From: Mycolicibacterium baixiangningiae
GTDB lineage: Bacteria > Actinomycetota > Actinomycetes > Mycobacteriales > Mycobacteriaceae
DNA: 64,000 nucleotides
Assembly (NCBI RefSeq): GCF_016313185.1
Contig: NZ_CP066218.1
Span: forward strand, 5,456,001-5,520,000
Direction: 5' to 3'
Below are positions 12,529-22,655 of the stretch, in pieces. Every line of letters starts with the position of its first letter. Within the stretch, counting starts at the first letter, position 1. Below the pieces are notes generated by a model, which did not search any database, was not told where the DNA came from, and saw only the letters and a list, made by a program, of their open reading frames with translations. The translations under genes were made by a program, and so were the position numbers.

Positions 12529-15500
12529 GCGGCACATCGGGAGACGCCGTGAGTACGACCGTGACGCCGAGCGACACCACGGCCACCCCCGGCCGGCCGG
12601 CCGGTAAGGATGTGCGGATCGCGCGGTGGGTCGCCACGATCGCCGGGCTGCTCGGCTTCGTCATGGCCGTCGCCACCCCGCTGCTGCCCGTCACCCAGAC
12701 CACCGCGACCCTGAACTGGCCGCAGCAGGGCCAGTTCGCCAACGTCACCGCCCCGCTCATCACCCAGGCGCCGGTGAGCCTGACCGCCACGATCCCGTGT
12801 GAAGTGGTCCGGACGATGCCGGCCGAGGGCGGGCTCGTGCTGGGCACCGCACCGGCCGAGGGCCGCGACGCGGCGCTGAACGCGATGCTGGTCAACGTCA
12901 CGCGCACCCGCGTAGACGTGATCGTTCGCAACGTCGTGGTCGCCAGCGTCAACCGCGCGCGGGTCGCCGGACCCGGCTGCGAACGCATCGAGATCACCTC
13001 GTCGGAAGACGGGACGTTCGCCGACTTCGTGGGGCTCACTCAGATTTCCGGCGAAGACGCCGGCCAACCTCAGCGCACCGGCTATTCCGATCCGAATCTG
13101 CGCCCCGCGATCGTCGGCGTGTTCACCGACCTGACCGGGCCCGCACCGCCGGGGATGTCGTTCTCGGCGACCATCGACACCCGGTTCACCACGCAGCCGA
13201 CCGCGCTGAAGCTGACCGCGATCCTGCTGGCGATCATCTCGACCGTCATCGCGCTGCTGGCGCTGTGGCGGCTGGACCGCCTCGACGGGCGGCGCATGCG
13301 CCACCTGATCCCGACGCGCTGGCGCACGCTGACCGCCGTAGACGTGTTCGTGGTTGGTGTGTTCGCGCTCTGGTACATCATCGGCACCAACTCCTCCGAT
13401 GACGGCTACCAGATGCAGATGGCCCGCACCGCCGAGCACTCCGGCTACATGGCCAACTACTTCCGCTGGTTCGGCGTTCCCGAGGACCCGTTCGGCTGGT
13501 ACTACAACCTGCTGGCGTTGATGACCCACGTCAGCACCGCCAGCATCTGGATGCGGCTGCCGGATCTGATCTGTTCGCTGATCTGCTGGCTGCTGCTGTC
13601 CCGCGAAGTGCTGCCGCGACTGGGCCCCGCGGTGATCGCCAGCAGGCCGGCGCTGTGGGCGGCCGGCCTGGTGCTGATCGGCGCCTGGATGCCGTTCAAC
13701 AACGGCTTGCGCCCGGAGGGGCAGATCGCCACCGGAGCGCTGATCACCTACGTGCTGATCGAGCGGGCCATCAGTTCCGGGCGGCTCACACCGGCCGCGC
13801 TGGCCATCTTCACGGCGGCGTTCACGCTGGGCATTCAGCCCACGGGGCTGATCGCCGTGGCCGCGCTGGTGGCCGGCGGCCGGCCCATCCTGCGGATCAT
13901 CATGCGGCGCCGCCGTGCCGTCGGCATCTGGCCACTGCTGGCCCCGCTCCTGGCGGCGGGCACCGTCATCCTGGCGGTCGTGTTCGCCGATCAGACATTC
14001 GCCACGGTGCTGGAGGCCACCAGGATTCGCACCGCGATCGGCCCGAGCCAGGAGTGGTACACCGAGATCCTGCGGTACTACTACCTGATCCTGCCGACCG
14101 TCGATGGTGCGATCTCGCGCCGGTTCGCGTTCCTGTTCACCGTGCTGTGCCTGTTTCCGGCCCTGTTCATGATGTTGCGCCGCAAACGGATCCCCGGCGT
14201 CGCGCGCGGACCGGCGTGGCGGCTGATGGGCATCATCTTCGCGACGATCTTCTTCCTGATGTTCACCCCCACCAAGTGGATTCACCACTTCGGTCTGTTC
14301 GCGGCCGTCGGCGGCGCCATGGCGGCGCTGGCCACGGTGCTGATGTCGCCGGTGGTGTTGCGCTCGGCGCGCAACCGGATGACGTTCCTGGCCCTGGTGT
14401 TCTTCGTCCTGGCGTTGTGCTTCGCATCGGTCAACGGCTGGTGGTACGTCTCCAACTTCGGTGTGCCGTTCAACACCTCGGTACCCCAACTGGGCGGGGT
14501 GACTGTCAGCACGGTGTTCTTCGTGCTGACCGCGATCGCCGCGCTGTGGGCGTTCTGGCTGCACGTGACGCCGCGCAGCGAATCCCGCGTCGTCGACAAG
14601 CTCACCGCCGCACCGATTCCCATTGCCGCCGGGTTCATGGTGCTCGTGTTCATCGCGTCCATGGCGATCGGCGTGGTGCGCCAGTACCCCACCTACTCCA
14701 ACGGGTGGGCCAACATCCGCGCGTTCGCCGGTGGCTGCGGTCTGGCCGACGACGTGCTCGTCGAACCCGATTCCAATGCCGGGTTCCTGCGCGCCCTGCC
14801 CGGCGATTACGGCCCGCTGGGGCCGCTCGGTGGAACGGACCCGGTGGGCTTCTCCCCCAACGGGGTTCCCGACCGGATCATCGCCGAGGCGATCCGATTG
14901 AACAACCCGCAGCCCGGCACCGACTACGACTGGAACCAGCCCGAGCAGCTGTCCCGCCCGGGCGTGAACGGGTCGACGGTGCCACTGCCCTACGGCCTGG
15001 ACCCCACCACAGTTCCGGTCGCGGGAACGTATTCGTCTGCGGTGCAACAGGAAAGCCGGCTGGCGTCGGCGTGGTACGAGTTGCCCGCCGCCGACGACGC
15101 CCACCCGCTCGTGACGATCACCGCGGCCGGCACGATCGCCGGGCGCAGTGTCGCGGAGGGGGTCACCTCCGGGCAGACCGTCGCGCTGGAATACGCCCGC
15201 CGCGGACCTGACGGTGCGCCGGTGCCCGCGGGCCGCGTCGACCCCTACGACATCGGTCCCACGCCGTCGTGGCGCAACCTGCGCTATCCGCGCGACCTCA
15301 TCCCGACCGACGCGGTCGCGGTGCGGGTCATCGCCGAAGACCTCAATCTCGGTCAGGGCGACTGGATCGCGGTGACTCCGCCGCGCGTGCCGGAGGTGCG
15401 GTCGGTGCAGGAGTACGTCGGCTCCGAACAGCCCGTGCTGCTGGACTGGGCGGTGGGGTTGGCGTTCCCGTGCCAGCAGCCGATGCTGCACGCCAACGGC

Positions 15501-15782
15501 GTCACCGAGGTGCCGAAGTTCCGGATCTCACCGGACTACTACGCCAAACTGCAGAGCACCGACACCTGGCAGGACGGCCTCAACGGCGGCCTCCTGGGCA
15601 TCACCGACCTGCTGCTGCGCGCGTCGGTGATGTCGACGTACCTGTCGAACGACTGGGGTCAGGACTGGGGTTCGCTGCGCCGCTTCGACACGATCGTCGA
15701 CGCCGAGCCTGGGCAAATCGACCTGGGCAGCGAAACGCACAGCGGGCTGTGGAAGCCGGGCGAGATCCGCATCGCGCCGTAA
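12525..15782 (+). CDS. embB: Arabinosyltransferase EmbB (ethambutol target)
   Basis: Partner of EmbA in arabinogalactan arabinan synthesis and the main target of ethambutol. About 1085 residues with [21 protein letters not shown] near the start, the catalytic SDDGY motif, the membrane core and a C-terminal domain ending [17 protein letters not shown] chose GTG 12525 because it overlaps the embA stop; GTG 12492 in the same frame would add 11 residues. The resistance-determining loop reads [10 protein letters not shown] (13404-13433): Gln and Met stand where M. tuberculosis has Ile303 and Leu304, while Met306 is conserved. Last gene of the operon. Confidence 0.95.
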   Translation: MSGTSGDAVSTTVTPSDTTATPGRPAGKDVRIARWVATIAGLLGFVMAVATPLLPVTQTTATLNWPQQGQFANVTAPLITQAPVSLTATIPCEVVRTMPAEGGLVLGTAPAEGRDAALNAMLVNVTRTRVDVIVRNVVVASVNRARVAGPGCERIEITSSEDGTFADFVGLTQISGEDAGQPQRTGYSDPNLRPAIVGVFTDLTGPAPPGMSFSATIDTRFTTQPTALKLTAILLAIISTVIALLALWRLDRLDGRRMRHLIPTRWRTLTAVDVFVVGVFALWYIIGTNSSDDGYQMQMARTAEHSGYMANYFRWFGVPEDPFGWYYNLLALMTHVSTASIWMRLPDLICSLICWLLLSREVLPRLGPAVIASRPALWAAGLVLIGAWMPFNNGLRPEGQIATGALITYVLIERAISSGRLTPAALAIFTAAFTLGIQPTGLIAVAALVAGGRPILRIIMRRRRAVGIWPLLAPLLAAGTVILAVVFADQTFATVLEATRIRTAIGPSQEWYTEILRYYYLILPTVDGAISRRFAFLFTVLCLFPALFMMLRRKRIPGVARGPAWRLMGIIFATIFFLMFTPTKWIHHFGLFAAVGGAMAALATVLMSPVVLRSARNRMTFLALVFFVLALCFASVNGWWYVSNFGVPFNTSVPQLGGVTVSTVFFVLTAIAALWAFWLHVTPRSESRVVDKLTAAPIPIAAGFMVLVFIASMAIGVVRQYPTYSNGWANIRAFAGGCGLADDVLVEPDSNAGFLRALPGDYGPLGPLGGTDPVGFSPNGVPDRIIAEAIRLNNPQPGTDYDWNQPEQLSRPGVNGSTVPLPYGLDPTTVPVAGTYSSAVQQESRLASAWYELPAADDAHPLVTITAAGTIAGRSVAEGVTSGQTVALEYARRGPDGAPVPAGRVDPYDIGPTPSWRNLRYPRDLIPTDAVAVRVIAEDLNLGQGDWIAVTPPRVPEVRSVQEYVGSEQPVLLDWAVGLAFPCQQPMLHANGVTEVPKFRISPDYYAKLQSTDTWQDGLNGGLLGITDLLLRASVMSTYLSNDWGQDWGSLRRFDTIVDAEPGQIDLGSETHSGLWKPGEIRIAP

Positions 15783-15798
15783 GTGTGTGACATGCGCC

Positions 15799-15854
15799 GA
15801 GTTCTACATGAGGGTCGCGCAGAATCGCCGCCCACAACCCTGGTGTAGAACTCG
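15799..15854. repeat. Inverted repeat downstream of embB
   Basis: CGAGTTCTACA (15799-15809) and its exact complement TGTAGAACTCG (15844-15854) are separated by 34 bases. The similarity runs outward imperfectly (TGAC..GCGC on the left, ACGCGTCA on the right), so the whole unit looks like a roughly 20-bp imperfect palindrome arm. It lies between the embB stop and the DUF222 gene and could be a terminator, a protein-binding site or a small repetitive element. No T-tract follows, so I do not call it a simple terminator. Confidence 0.5.
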
Positions 15855-15933
15855 ACGCGTCACGGCGGATTCGCTTGTGCAGCAGAAGTGCTCGCCGCCG
15901 AGAATTGTCGTACCCCTCTGCGAGGATGCAGTT

Positions 15934-16998
15934 ATGGCCTCGAGCGCACCGTCTTTCGTCCCCAGCGCGCCTCGCGCTGCGCGTCTCGAGGTGTTGTTCG
16001 AGGAGTTGGCGGAGCTAGCGGGTCAACGTAATGCGATCGATGGGCACATCGTGGAGATCATCGCCGAGATCGACCGCGACGGATTAGGCGGCATCACCGG
16101 CGCCCGCTCGATTCCCGCGCTGGTGGCGTGGAAAACCGGGTCGTCGTCGACGAACGCCAAAACCATCACCGCAGTGGCGCAACGACTCGAAGAATTCCCG
16201 CGCTGCGTGCAAGGACTGCGCGAAGGGCGACTGTCACTGGACCAGGTCGGGATCATCGCCGAGCGGGCCGGTGCGGGATCTGATGCCCACTATGCCGAGC
16301 TGGCCGCCTCTGCCGGCGTCAACCAGCTACGCACCGCGCTCAAACTCGAACCCCGACCCGAACCCGAACCCGAGCCGGGTCCCGACTCGGAATCCGACGC
16401 CGACGCCGACGCCGAGCCCGATCCTGATCCGCGGCCGTGGATCACCAAGGACAGCGATGACGCGTACACCTATTGGCACATCGCCCTTCCGCATATTGAG
16501 GCGGCGACGTTCGAGGCGGCCCTGCAATCCCATCACGACGGGCTGATCGCCCAGTGGAAACGCGACCACGGCGATAGCCCGGCGGCTGACCGGCCACCAT
16601 TGCCCACCCGCGTCGATGCGTTCACCGCACTCGTCGAAGCCGGATGGGACGCCGAAGCGGCGCGGCGCCCCCACGGACACCGCACCACCGTCGTTGTGCA
16701 CCTCGACCTGAAGGACCGCATCGCCGCACTGCATCTGGGACCGCTGCTCACCGATGCCGACCGCCGCTACCTCACCTGCGACGCCACCTGCGAAGTGTGG
16801 TTCGAACGCCACGGCCAGGTCATCGGCTCCGGACGCACCACCCGACTGATCAACCGCACGCTACGACGCGCGCTCGAACACCGCGACCGCACGTGTGCGG
16901 TCCCCGGGTGTGGCGCCACCCGAGGTCTGCACGCCCACCACATCCAGCACTGGGAAGACGGCGGACTCACTGAGCTGGACAAGCTCAAATGTCGCTAA
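15934..16998 (+). pseudogene. DUF222/HNH endonuclease (13E12 family), 5' part, split by the mobile element
   Basis: The N-terminal 349 codons are intact: the DUF222 region (helical, EELAELAGQRNAIDGHIVEIIAEID), an unusual acidic Glu/Pro/Asp-rich linker around residues 150-170, and the first half of the HNH nuclease (CAVPGCGATRGLHAHHIQHW). After GGLTELD at 16980 the family sequence stops, and five element-derived codons (KLKCR) lead to a stop. The missing HNH end lies in frame at 61734-61976. The start ATG 15934 follows GAGG. These genes form a multicopy family in mycobacteria (the REP13E12 repeats of M. tuberculosis belong to it). Confidence 0.9.
16978..16998. other. attL junction
   Basis: Host DUF222 sequence ends at GAC (16978-16980) and element sequence follows. 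The left junction AAGCTC (16981-16986) and the right junction AACCTC (61734-61739) agree at five of six bases. The crossover dinucleotide of the serine integrase therefore lies in AA or CTC. The short shared core, unlike the long identity seen with tyrosine integrases, fits a large serine integrase. Confidence 0.7.
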
Positions 16999-17001
16999 GC
17001 T
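16996..17001 (+). promoter_or_regulatory. Candidate -10 for the integrase gene
   Basis: TAAGCT (TANNNT form) ends six bases before the integrase ATG, the spacing of a mycobacterial leaderless promoter; an overlapping TACCCT sits at 17001-17006. The -35 region falls on the other side of the crossover point, so it is host DNA in the integrated state and attP-arm DNA in the circular state. No clear -35 is visible in either form. Confidence 0.35.
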
Positions 17002-17007
17002 ACCCTC

Positions 17008-18447
17008 ATGGTGAAAGCGAAAACTCCTGTTCAGCGGGTTGGGGTTCGGTCGGCGGCGATCTACGCCCGGATCTCGGCGGATGTGGAAGGCACCGGGTTG
17101 GGCGTGGCACGGCAGGTGGAGGACTGCCGCAAACTGGCCGCTGATCGGGGCTGGCAGGTCGGTGATGAGTATGTCGACAACGATGTGTCGGCCTACTCAG
17201 GTAAGCCGCGCCGCGAGTACGCCCGGATGTTGGCCGATCTGAAATCCGGTGCCCGGGATGCGGTGATCGTCTACAACCTGGATCGGTTGCATCGCCGACC
17301 GGTCGAGTTGGAAGAGTTCGTGACTCTGTGTGAATCGGTGGGTGTACGGGATGTCGCCACGGTGACCGCCGACATCGATCTCGGTAACGATGATGGGCTG
17401 TTCATGGCCCGGATTTTCGCCGCGTTCGCCGCCAAAGAATCCGGCCGCAAGTCCGCACGTATCCGCCGCAAGATGTTGCAGAACGCCGAACAGGGCATAC
17501 CGCACGGGTCGGCACGGCCCTTCGGCTACGAATCCGACAAGATCACCCTCCGCGAGACCGAGGCCAAGGTCGTTCGCGAGATGGTCGACCGGTATCTGGC
17601 TGGCGCGTCGATTCGGTCGCTGACGATCTGGCTCAACGACACCGGGATCGCACCGGCGGTGTCCAAGTCGTGGCAAACCACGGCGGTGCGCCAGATCCTG
17701 ATTTCCGGGCGTATCGCCGGGCTCCGCGAGCATCATGGGGAGGTGATCGGGTCTGCGGTGTGGCCGGCGATCATCACCCCCGCCGAACGTGACCGCATCC
17801 TTGCGCGGACGACTGCCCGCTCGGTGACCAAGACTCGCGCCCCACGCACCTACCTGCTATCGGGGATGTTGCGGTGCGGGCGCTGCGGAAATCGGTTGTT
17901 TTCCCAAGCCCGCCATAACAATCCGACTAACAGGGTTCGCCGATATGTCTGCTTGAAAGGCCCCGACCACGGCGGCTGCGGCCGACTCACCGTGGTCGCG
18001 CAACCGGTCGAAGAATTGCTCACCGATGCGGTGCTGACCCGACTGGACTCCCCGCAGCTGGCCGAAGCGTTGGCGGGCAAGGCCAGCGTCGATGCTGATG
18101 TCGCGGCGTTGGCAACACAGCTTGAAGCCGACCAGGCCCGCTTGGATGAACTGGCTGGACTCTACGCCGAGGGTGCGGTGTCAGCGCGGGAATGGATCGC
18201 CGCCCGCGACCCCATCAACGACCGCATCGCCCAAGCCCGCCGCGACATCGCCAAGGCCACTGACACCAGTGCAGTGGTGGATTTGGTGGGCTCCGGCGAC
18301 GTGCTGCGCGGCCAATGGAATGACCTCGACATCGACCGCCAACAGGCGATCGTCAAGTCGGTGCTCGATCACGCCGTGATTGCCCCAGGCGTTCCGGGCG
18401 TGCGCAAGTTGGATATCAATCGGGTACAGCCGCATTGGCGGATGTAG
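17008..18447 (+). CDS. Large serine recombinase (integrase)
   Basis: Catalyses attP x attB integration, and with a directionality factor excision. The 479-residue protein has an N-terminal resolvase domain with the nucleophile Ser23 in YARISAD and the usual arginine-rich DRLHRRP segment, a recombinase domain (PFGYESD...), a zinc-ribbon domain (CGRCG, then a Cys-rich KGPDHGGCG region) and a C-terminal coiled coil (about residues 360-430). This is the architecture of Bxb1- and phiRv1-type integrases. It starts 25 bases inside attL and reads into the element. phiRv1 of M. tuberculosis likewise integrates into 13E12 repeats, matching the site used here. Confidence 0.93.
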   Translation: MVKAKTPVQRVGVRSAAIYARISADVEGTGLGVARQVEDCRKLAADRGWQVGDEYVDNDVSAYSGKPRREYARMLADLKSGARDAVIVYNLDRLHRRPVELEEFVTLCESVGVRDVATVTADIDLGNDDGLFMARIFAAFAAKESGRKSARIRRKMLQNAEQGIPHGSARPFGYESDKITLRETEAKVVREMVDRYLAGASIRSLTIWLNDTGIAPAVSKSWQTTAVRQILISGRIAGLREHHGEVIGSAVWPAIITPAERDRILARTTARSVTKTRAPRTYLLSGMLRCGRCGNRLFSQARHNNPTNRVRRYVCLKGPDHGGCGRLTVVAQPVEELLTDAVLTRLDSPQLAEALAGKASVDADVAALATQLEADQARLDELAGLYAEGAVSAREWIAARDPINDRIAQARRDIAKATDTSAVVDLVGSGDVLRGQWNDLDIDRQQAIVKSVLDHAVIAPGVPGVRKLDINRVQPHWRM

Positions 18448-18682
18448 ATTGCCTCGCCGCGCGCTCACGCATATATGCCCGGACTGGTCAGTGAGAACAC
18501 ATCGGGACGACGGTGGGTGATAGTCGATGGATACGGGCGTGGCGCGGTGCTGATTTTGGCGGCTAGGTTGGGGCGTTCGCGTCAGGCGTGGTGTCTGGGT
18601 GCGGCCGTAGCAATGGTTAGACTCAGCTCACAGCCCTGCCGCGCTGGTCAGGACGGTTGTGTGAACCGAGGGGAGGTCGGCC

Positions 18683-19681
18683 GTGGCGACAAATGACCAG
18701 CTGAAGGCTCTCGTCATGAGCCACGCCGAGGGCGATGACCCCCAGTTCTACGCCGTGGCGATGCAGGTGGCTGCAAGATCCGCGCGTGCCGGGCATGGGA
18801 AGTTCGCCCAGGAACTGCGTGACCTGGTTGATGAGCTGCGCAAGCGTGGCGCGATGAAGTCGAGAGTGGCCTCGGTGGTGCCCGTCGCCCAGCCTCGCGG
18901 TGAATTGAGTTCGCTGCTCACGGTCACCTACCCGGAGGCCCGACTGGCAGACCTCGTCTTGTCGCCCGGTCTTGCCGAGCGCCTACGGCATGTGTTGCTG
19001 GAACAGCGTCAGCGAGACAAGCTGGCCCGGCACGGTCTTCGCGCCGCGCGCCGGCTGCTGCTCATCGGTCCTCCGGGGACCGGCAAGACCTCCACCGCAC
19101 GTGTCGTCGCGGGCGAACTTGGGCTTCCGCTGTTTTCGGTGCGGTTGGACACCATCATCACCAAATTCATGGGTGAGACGGCTGCGAAGCTGCGTTTGAT
19201 CTTCGATGCACTCATCGACACGCGGGGGGTGTATTTGTTCGATGAGGTCGACGCGCTCGCCGGTGACCGGGCTGCACCCAATGACGTCGGCGAGATCCGC
19301 CGAGTCCTCAACTCCTTTCTTCAGTTCCTGGAAGAGGAGTCCTCTGACAGCATCATCATCGCGGCCACCAATCATCCCCAGCTCCTGGACAACGCGCTCT
19401 ATCGCCGGTTTGACACGGTGATGGATTTCGCGCTGCCCGACGATGCGGCCATCGAGGCAGTCATCCGGAACCGCCTTGCCCTGTTCCAGATCGGAAACCT
19501 GAGTTGGCCGAGAGTCGTCGCTGCCGCCCACGGGCTCAGCCATGGAGAGATCGCGACAGCGGCAGAGAATGCGGCAAAACGAACGGTGCTGACCGGCCGG
19601 GCCCGGGTCCGCACCGACGATGTGGTGACCGCGTTGCGTGAGCGTCCTCGCACCAGCCGCCACAGTGAACCGGCGATCTAA
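18683..19681 (+). CDS. ietA: AAA+ ATPase, IetA-like (defence/incompatibility pair)
   Basis: 332-residue AAA+ ATPase with a helical N-terminal region, Walker A GPPGTGKT at residues 129-136, Walker B LFDEVD (Asp187, Glu188), a sensor-1 AATNHP segment and the Arg-containing RRFD loop. It starts at GTG 18683 after a GGGAGG ribosome binding site and ends 5 bp before the protease gene, so the two form an operon. An AAA ATPase coupled to an S8 protease matches the IetAS pair known from plasmid incompatibility and later reported as an anti-phage system. Function here is inferred from that pairing. A 235-bp gap between the integrase and this gene holds no other gene I can support. Confidence 0.8.
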   Translation: MATNDQLKALVMSHAEGDDPQFYAVAMQVAARSARAGHGKFAQELRDLVDELRKRGAMKSRVASVVPVAQPRGELSSLLTVTYPEARLADLVLSPGLAERLRHVLLEQRQRDKLARHGLRAARRLLLIGPPGTGKTSTARVVAGELGLPLFSVRLDTIITKFMGETAAKLRLIFDALIDTRGVYLFDEVDALAGDRAAPNDVGEIRRVLNSFLQFLEEESSDSIIIAATNHPQLLDNALYRRFDTVMDFALPDDAAIEAVIRNRLALFQIGNLSWPRVVAAAHGLSHGEIATAAENAAKRTVLTGRARVRTDDVVTALRERPRTSRHSEPAI

Positions 19682-19686
19682 GCCTC

Positions 19687-22245
19687 ATGGCAGATCGAGA
19701 CCGCCCACATCTTGTCGTGCCCGTGCCGCCGTTATCGGAGCCGTTCACGCTCGCCAGCGCTGGCGGCGGTGGCGATAAACACGAGTTCACGGGAGACCGT
19801 AAGGGCCATGGCCGCCGCCTCACTGACGAATTCAACGCCGCGGTCGCGCCCGCGACGAATGATGAGGTCGAGCCGGCAGGCACCTACGTCACGTTTGTGT
19901 CATTTGCCGGTTTGGAGTTGGCGCTGCAGAGTCTGGACCCTCAGCGCTCCGGTGAGCAGCCCGAGCTGGTCGCCGTCCGGGAGACACACACCGATCGCGG
20001 GATCGTTCAGATGGCGACCGTGTACATACCGCGCGGCAAGAAGGAGTACTTCCTCAAGCGGTTGGACGCCTACGTTGCGTCTACCGATGAGGCCAAAGCG
20101 AGCAACGCCGCACTGATCGAAGGCATCCAGTCGATCCGGCGCGCGACGATCCGCGAACTGTGGACCGACCCAGATGAACTGTTCCCTGACGACACCACCG
20201 AAGTCCGCTGGTGGGAGGTGTGGCTGCTCAACCGTGATCGCCGCGAATCGGCGAGGTTCAGTGACTTTGTTGCACGGCAGGGGCTGCGTACCAGCGAGCA
20301 CTATCTGGGTTTCGGCGACCGGACGGTAGTGCTCCTGCGGTCCTCCGCCGCCCAATTGGCGCAGACATTCCAGTCCGTTGATGACATCGCCGAACTGCGG
20401 CGACCACATGACGTCGCCACCTTGTTGACAGAACTGCCCGCCACCGAGCAGGCCGAATGGGCAGAGGAGCTGCGGGGACGTTTGAAGGTGGCCGACGACG
20501 ACGCGCCGGTGGTGTGCATCCTCGACACTGGCGTGCAGGACACCCATCCCTTGCTGGCAGACTCGATCGACGTCGCTGATCTGCATGCCGCAGACCCGCA
20601 ATGGCAGACCGCACCTGTTCATTCGCACGGAACCGAGATGGCAGGCCTGGCTCTCTACGGTGACCTGCACGCCGCACTCGTGGACACTCACCCTATCCAC
20701 CTCACACACCGCCTCGAATCGGTGAAGTTCTTGCCCGACAACACCCACAATGACCGGGACCTCTACGGCGCCATAACGGCCCGCTGCGTTGACCGACCCG
20801 AGATCGAGGCCGCTCATCGCCGCCGCGTATTCATGCTCGCGGTCACCGCGCCCCGACCCACCGTCGATGGATCCGGCACCGAACCGCGCACACACATCGA
20901 CACCGGTCGGCCCACGTCCTGGTCGGCGGCAATCGATGCCCTGGCCTTCGGCCGCGCCATCGACGACAGAGACCCCAAACTCACCTACCTCGACCGTGAC
21001 GAGCCGCGACGCCCGCGCCTGTTCGTGATTTCCGCCGGCAACATCCGCGACCTCACCGCCACCGATGACCACCTCGTCCGAAGTGACGTCGAACCCGTTG
21101 AAGATCCTGCTCAGTCGTGGAACGCGCTCACGGTCGGCGCTTACTCCCATCGCGACGACATGTCAGGGGCGCCAGCTGATTTCGCCAGCTACGTGCCGAT
21201 AGCCAAGCGCGGCGAACTATCCCCGGTCAGTCGCACATCAGTGGTCTTCGATCGCACGAGATGGCCCTTCAAACCCGACGTGGTCGCTGACGGCGGCAAC
21301 GTCGCGGCCTCACCAGACCGCACCGACGTTGACACGCCTCCCAACCTTGCGCTGCTCACGACCCGGCTTCAACGACCGGGCCAAGGTCCTTTCACCGCGA
21401 CGCGCGACACCTCGGCGGCCACTGCCCAGGTCGCGGCCATCGCCGCCGATCTGTCCCACGCCTATCCGCACCTGCGCCCCGAGACCATTCGTGGGTTGAT
21501 CGTGCACTCAGCCGAGTGGACCGATGCCATGCGCGCCCGCTTCGACGACGAATCGAATAAGACCCGCCTGGTCAGTCTGCTACGCCGCTACGGCATGGGC
21601 GTGCCCGATGCAGCGCGCGCGCTGCGCAGCGCCACCGATGCCCTGACCCTCATCGCACAAGCTCAGATACGACCTTACGAGCGTGACCACGACAGCAACA
21701 CCGGCAAAGTACGGGAGATGAACCTCCACGAGCTACCGTGGCCCATTCAAGCCCTCGAAGCGCTCGGGGAAACCGAGGTGCGCATGCGTGTCACCCTGTC
21801 CTACTTCGTCGAACCTAATCCCTCCAGCCGCGGCTGGACCGGCCGGTATATCTACCCCTCCCACGGCCTGCGGTTCGCCACCCGCCGCCCCGAGGACAGT
21901 ATCGAATCGTTCCGACAGCGCATCAACACCCGGGCACGTATCGACGGAGGGCGCCCACCGGCACTCGACACCGAGAAAGGCTGGTTGTTCGGCAGCAATC
22001 AACAGCAGGCGCCGGGCTCGCTGCACACCGACATCTGGACAGGCGCCGCCGCCAACCTCGCTAGCAAGGGAGCCATCGCCGTATACCCGGTCGCGGGATG
22101 GTGGAAGAACCAACACAAATACGACCAGAGCAACCAGGGCGTCGACTACTCACTCATGGTCAGCATCGAATCCCCACACGTCGACGTCGACCTATGGACC
22201 CCCGTCGCCCAGCAGATCACCACAACCGTCGAAATCCAAACCTAG
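19687..22245 (+). CDS. ietS: Subtilisin-like S8 serine protease, IetS-like
   Basis: 852-residue S8 peptidase without a signal peptide, so probably cytoplasmic. The catalytic triad is readable: Asp280 in ILDTGVQD, His314 in HSHGTEMAG, and Ser576 in DTSAATAQVAA; the oxyanion Asn lies in VISAGNIRD. The N-terminal ~270 residues and the C-terminal ~200 residues are accessory regions of the long IetS type. Together with the upstream AAA ATPase it forms a two-gene module proposed to defend against phage or competing plasmids; the protein target is unknown. The start ATG follows the IetA stop by 5 bp. Confidence 0.8.
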   Translation: MADRDRPHLVVPVPPLSEPFTLASAGGGGDKHEFTGDRKGHGRRLTDEFNAAVAPATNDEVEPAGTYVTFVSFAGLELALQSLDPQRSGEQPELVAVRETHTDRGIVQMATVYIPRGKKEYFLKRLDAYVASTDEAKASNAALIEGIQSIRRATIRELWTDPDELFPDDTTEVRWWEVWLLNRDRRESARFSDFVARQGLRTSEHYLGFGDRTVVLLRSSAAQLAQTFQSVDDIAELRRPHDVATLLTELPATEQAEWAEELRGRLKVADDDAPVVCILDTGVQDTHPLLADSIDVADLHAADPQWQTAPVHSHGTEMAGLALYGDLHAALVDTHPIHLTHRLESVKFLPDNTHNDRDLYGAITARCVDRPEIEAAHRRRVFMLAVTAPRPTVDGSGTEPRTHIDTGRPTSWSAAIDALAFGRAIDDRDPKLTYLDRDEPRRPRLFVISAGNIRDLTATDDHLVRSDVEPVEDPAQSWNALTVGAYSHRDDMSGAPADFASYVPIAKRGELSPVSRTSVVFDRTRWPFKPDVVADGGNVAASPDRTDVDTPPNLALLTTRLQRPGQGPFTATRDTSAATAQVAAIAADLSHAYPHLRPETIRGLIVHSAEWTDAMRARFDDESNKTRLVSLLRRYGMGVPDAARALRSATDALTLIAQAQIRPYERDHDSNTGKVREMNLHELPWPIQALEALGETEVRMRVTLSYFVEPNPSSRGWTGRYIYPSHGLRFATRRPEDSIESFRQRINTRARIDGGRPPALDTEKGWLFGSNQQQAPGSLHTDIWTGAAANLASKGAIAVYPVAGWWKNQHKYDQSNQGVDYSLMVSIESPHVDVDLWTPVAQQITTTVEIQT

Positions 22246-22655
22246 CTAGGCCTTTACGCCGCTCGCCTCGAACACTACGAGCGTTTGACACAATCATTGC
22301 GAACGTGCTGGTCTGAACTCGACTGGCGATGTCAACTCGAATTGGGGCTTGTCGTGCGGGCTGCGGCACCGCCTTGATGTCCGGCGGACCCGGCGATAGG
22401 AGCGCCGGGCGCCGGCGGCACGTGGTGCTGGTTGACCGCTGAGTGACTGTCTGTCGTGTTGCCTGGTCGCGGTCGAGGGTGTGTCGGCTGACCCTTGGTG
22501 TCAAGGCTCGAACCGGGGTTCGACCGCATGCGGCGCTGGCCCTGACATCAACTGTCAGTCAACAGGACTGCGCTGATGTGACCAGGCGAGAAACAACATA
22601 GCTGTTGAGACTTCATCGTGCTGGCGCTCGCTCGCTCAGATCTGTCGGTTGCGGC
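22246..22655. other. 410-bp gene-free stretch between convergent operons
   Basis: IetS (plus) and the RepSA operon (minus) converge here. No coding frame looks real. Visible structures are a hairpin TCGAACC-GG-GGTTCGA (22508-22523) and a hairpin CTGACA-TCAAC-TGTCAG (22542-22558), followed by TGATGTGA, which can pair with the preceding TGACATCA. The region could hold bidirectional terminators or an origin-related site; no specific function can be assigned. Confidence 0.5.

Noticed and set aside
12420..15491. 1023-codon minus-strand frame opposite embB
   Set aside because: Composition is a shadow of high-GC coding on the other strand (His/Arg/Gly/Gln-rich, no domains).
18475..18696. 73-codon frame between integrase and IetA
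   Set aside because: No ribosome binding site or family, and its end overlaps the IetA start, which has a strong GGGAGG site.
22508..22523. GGTTCGA motif suggesting a tRNA T-loop or att site
   Set aside because: No acceptor, anticodon or D-arm pairing around it; the element's att sites are in the HNH gene.
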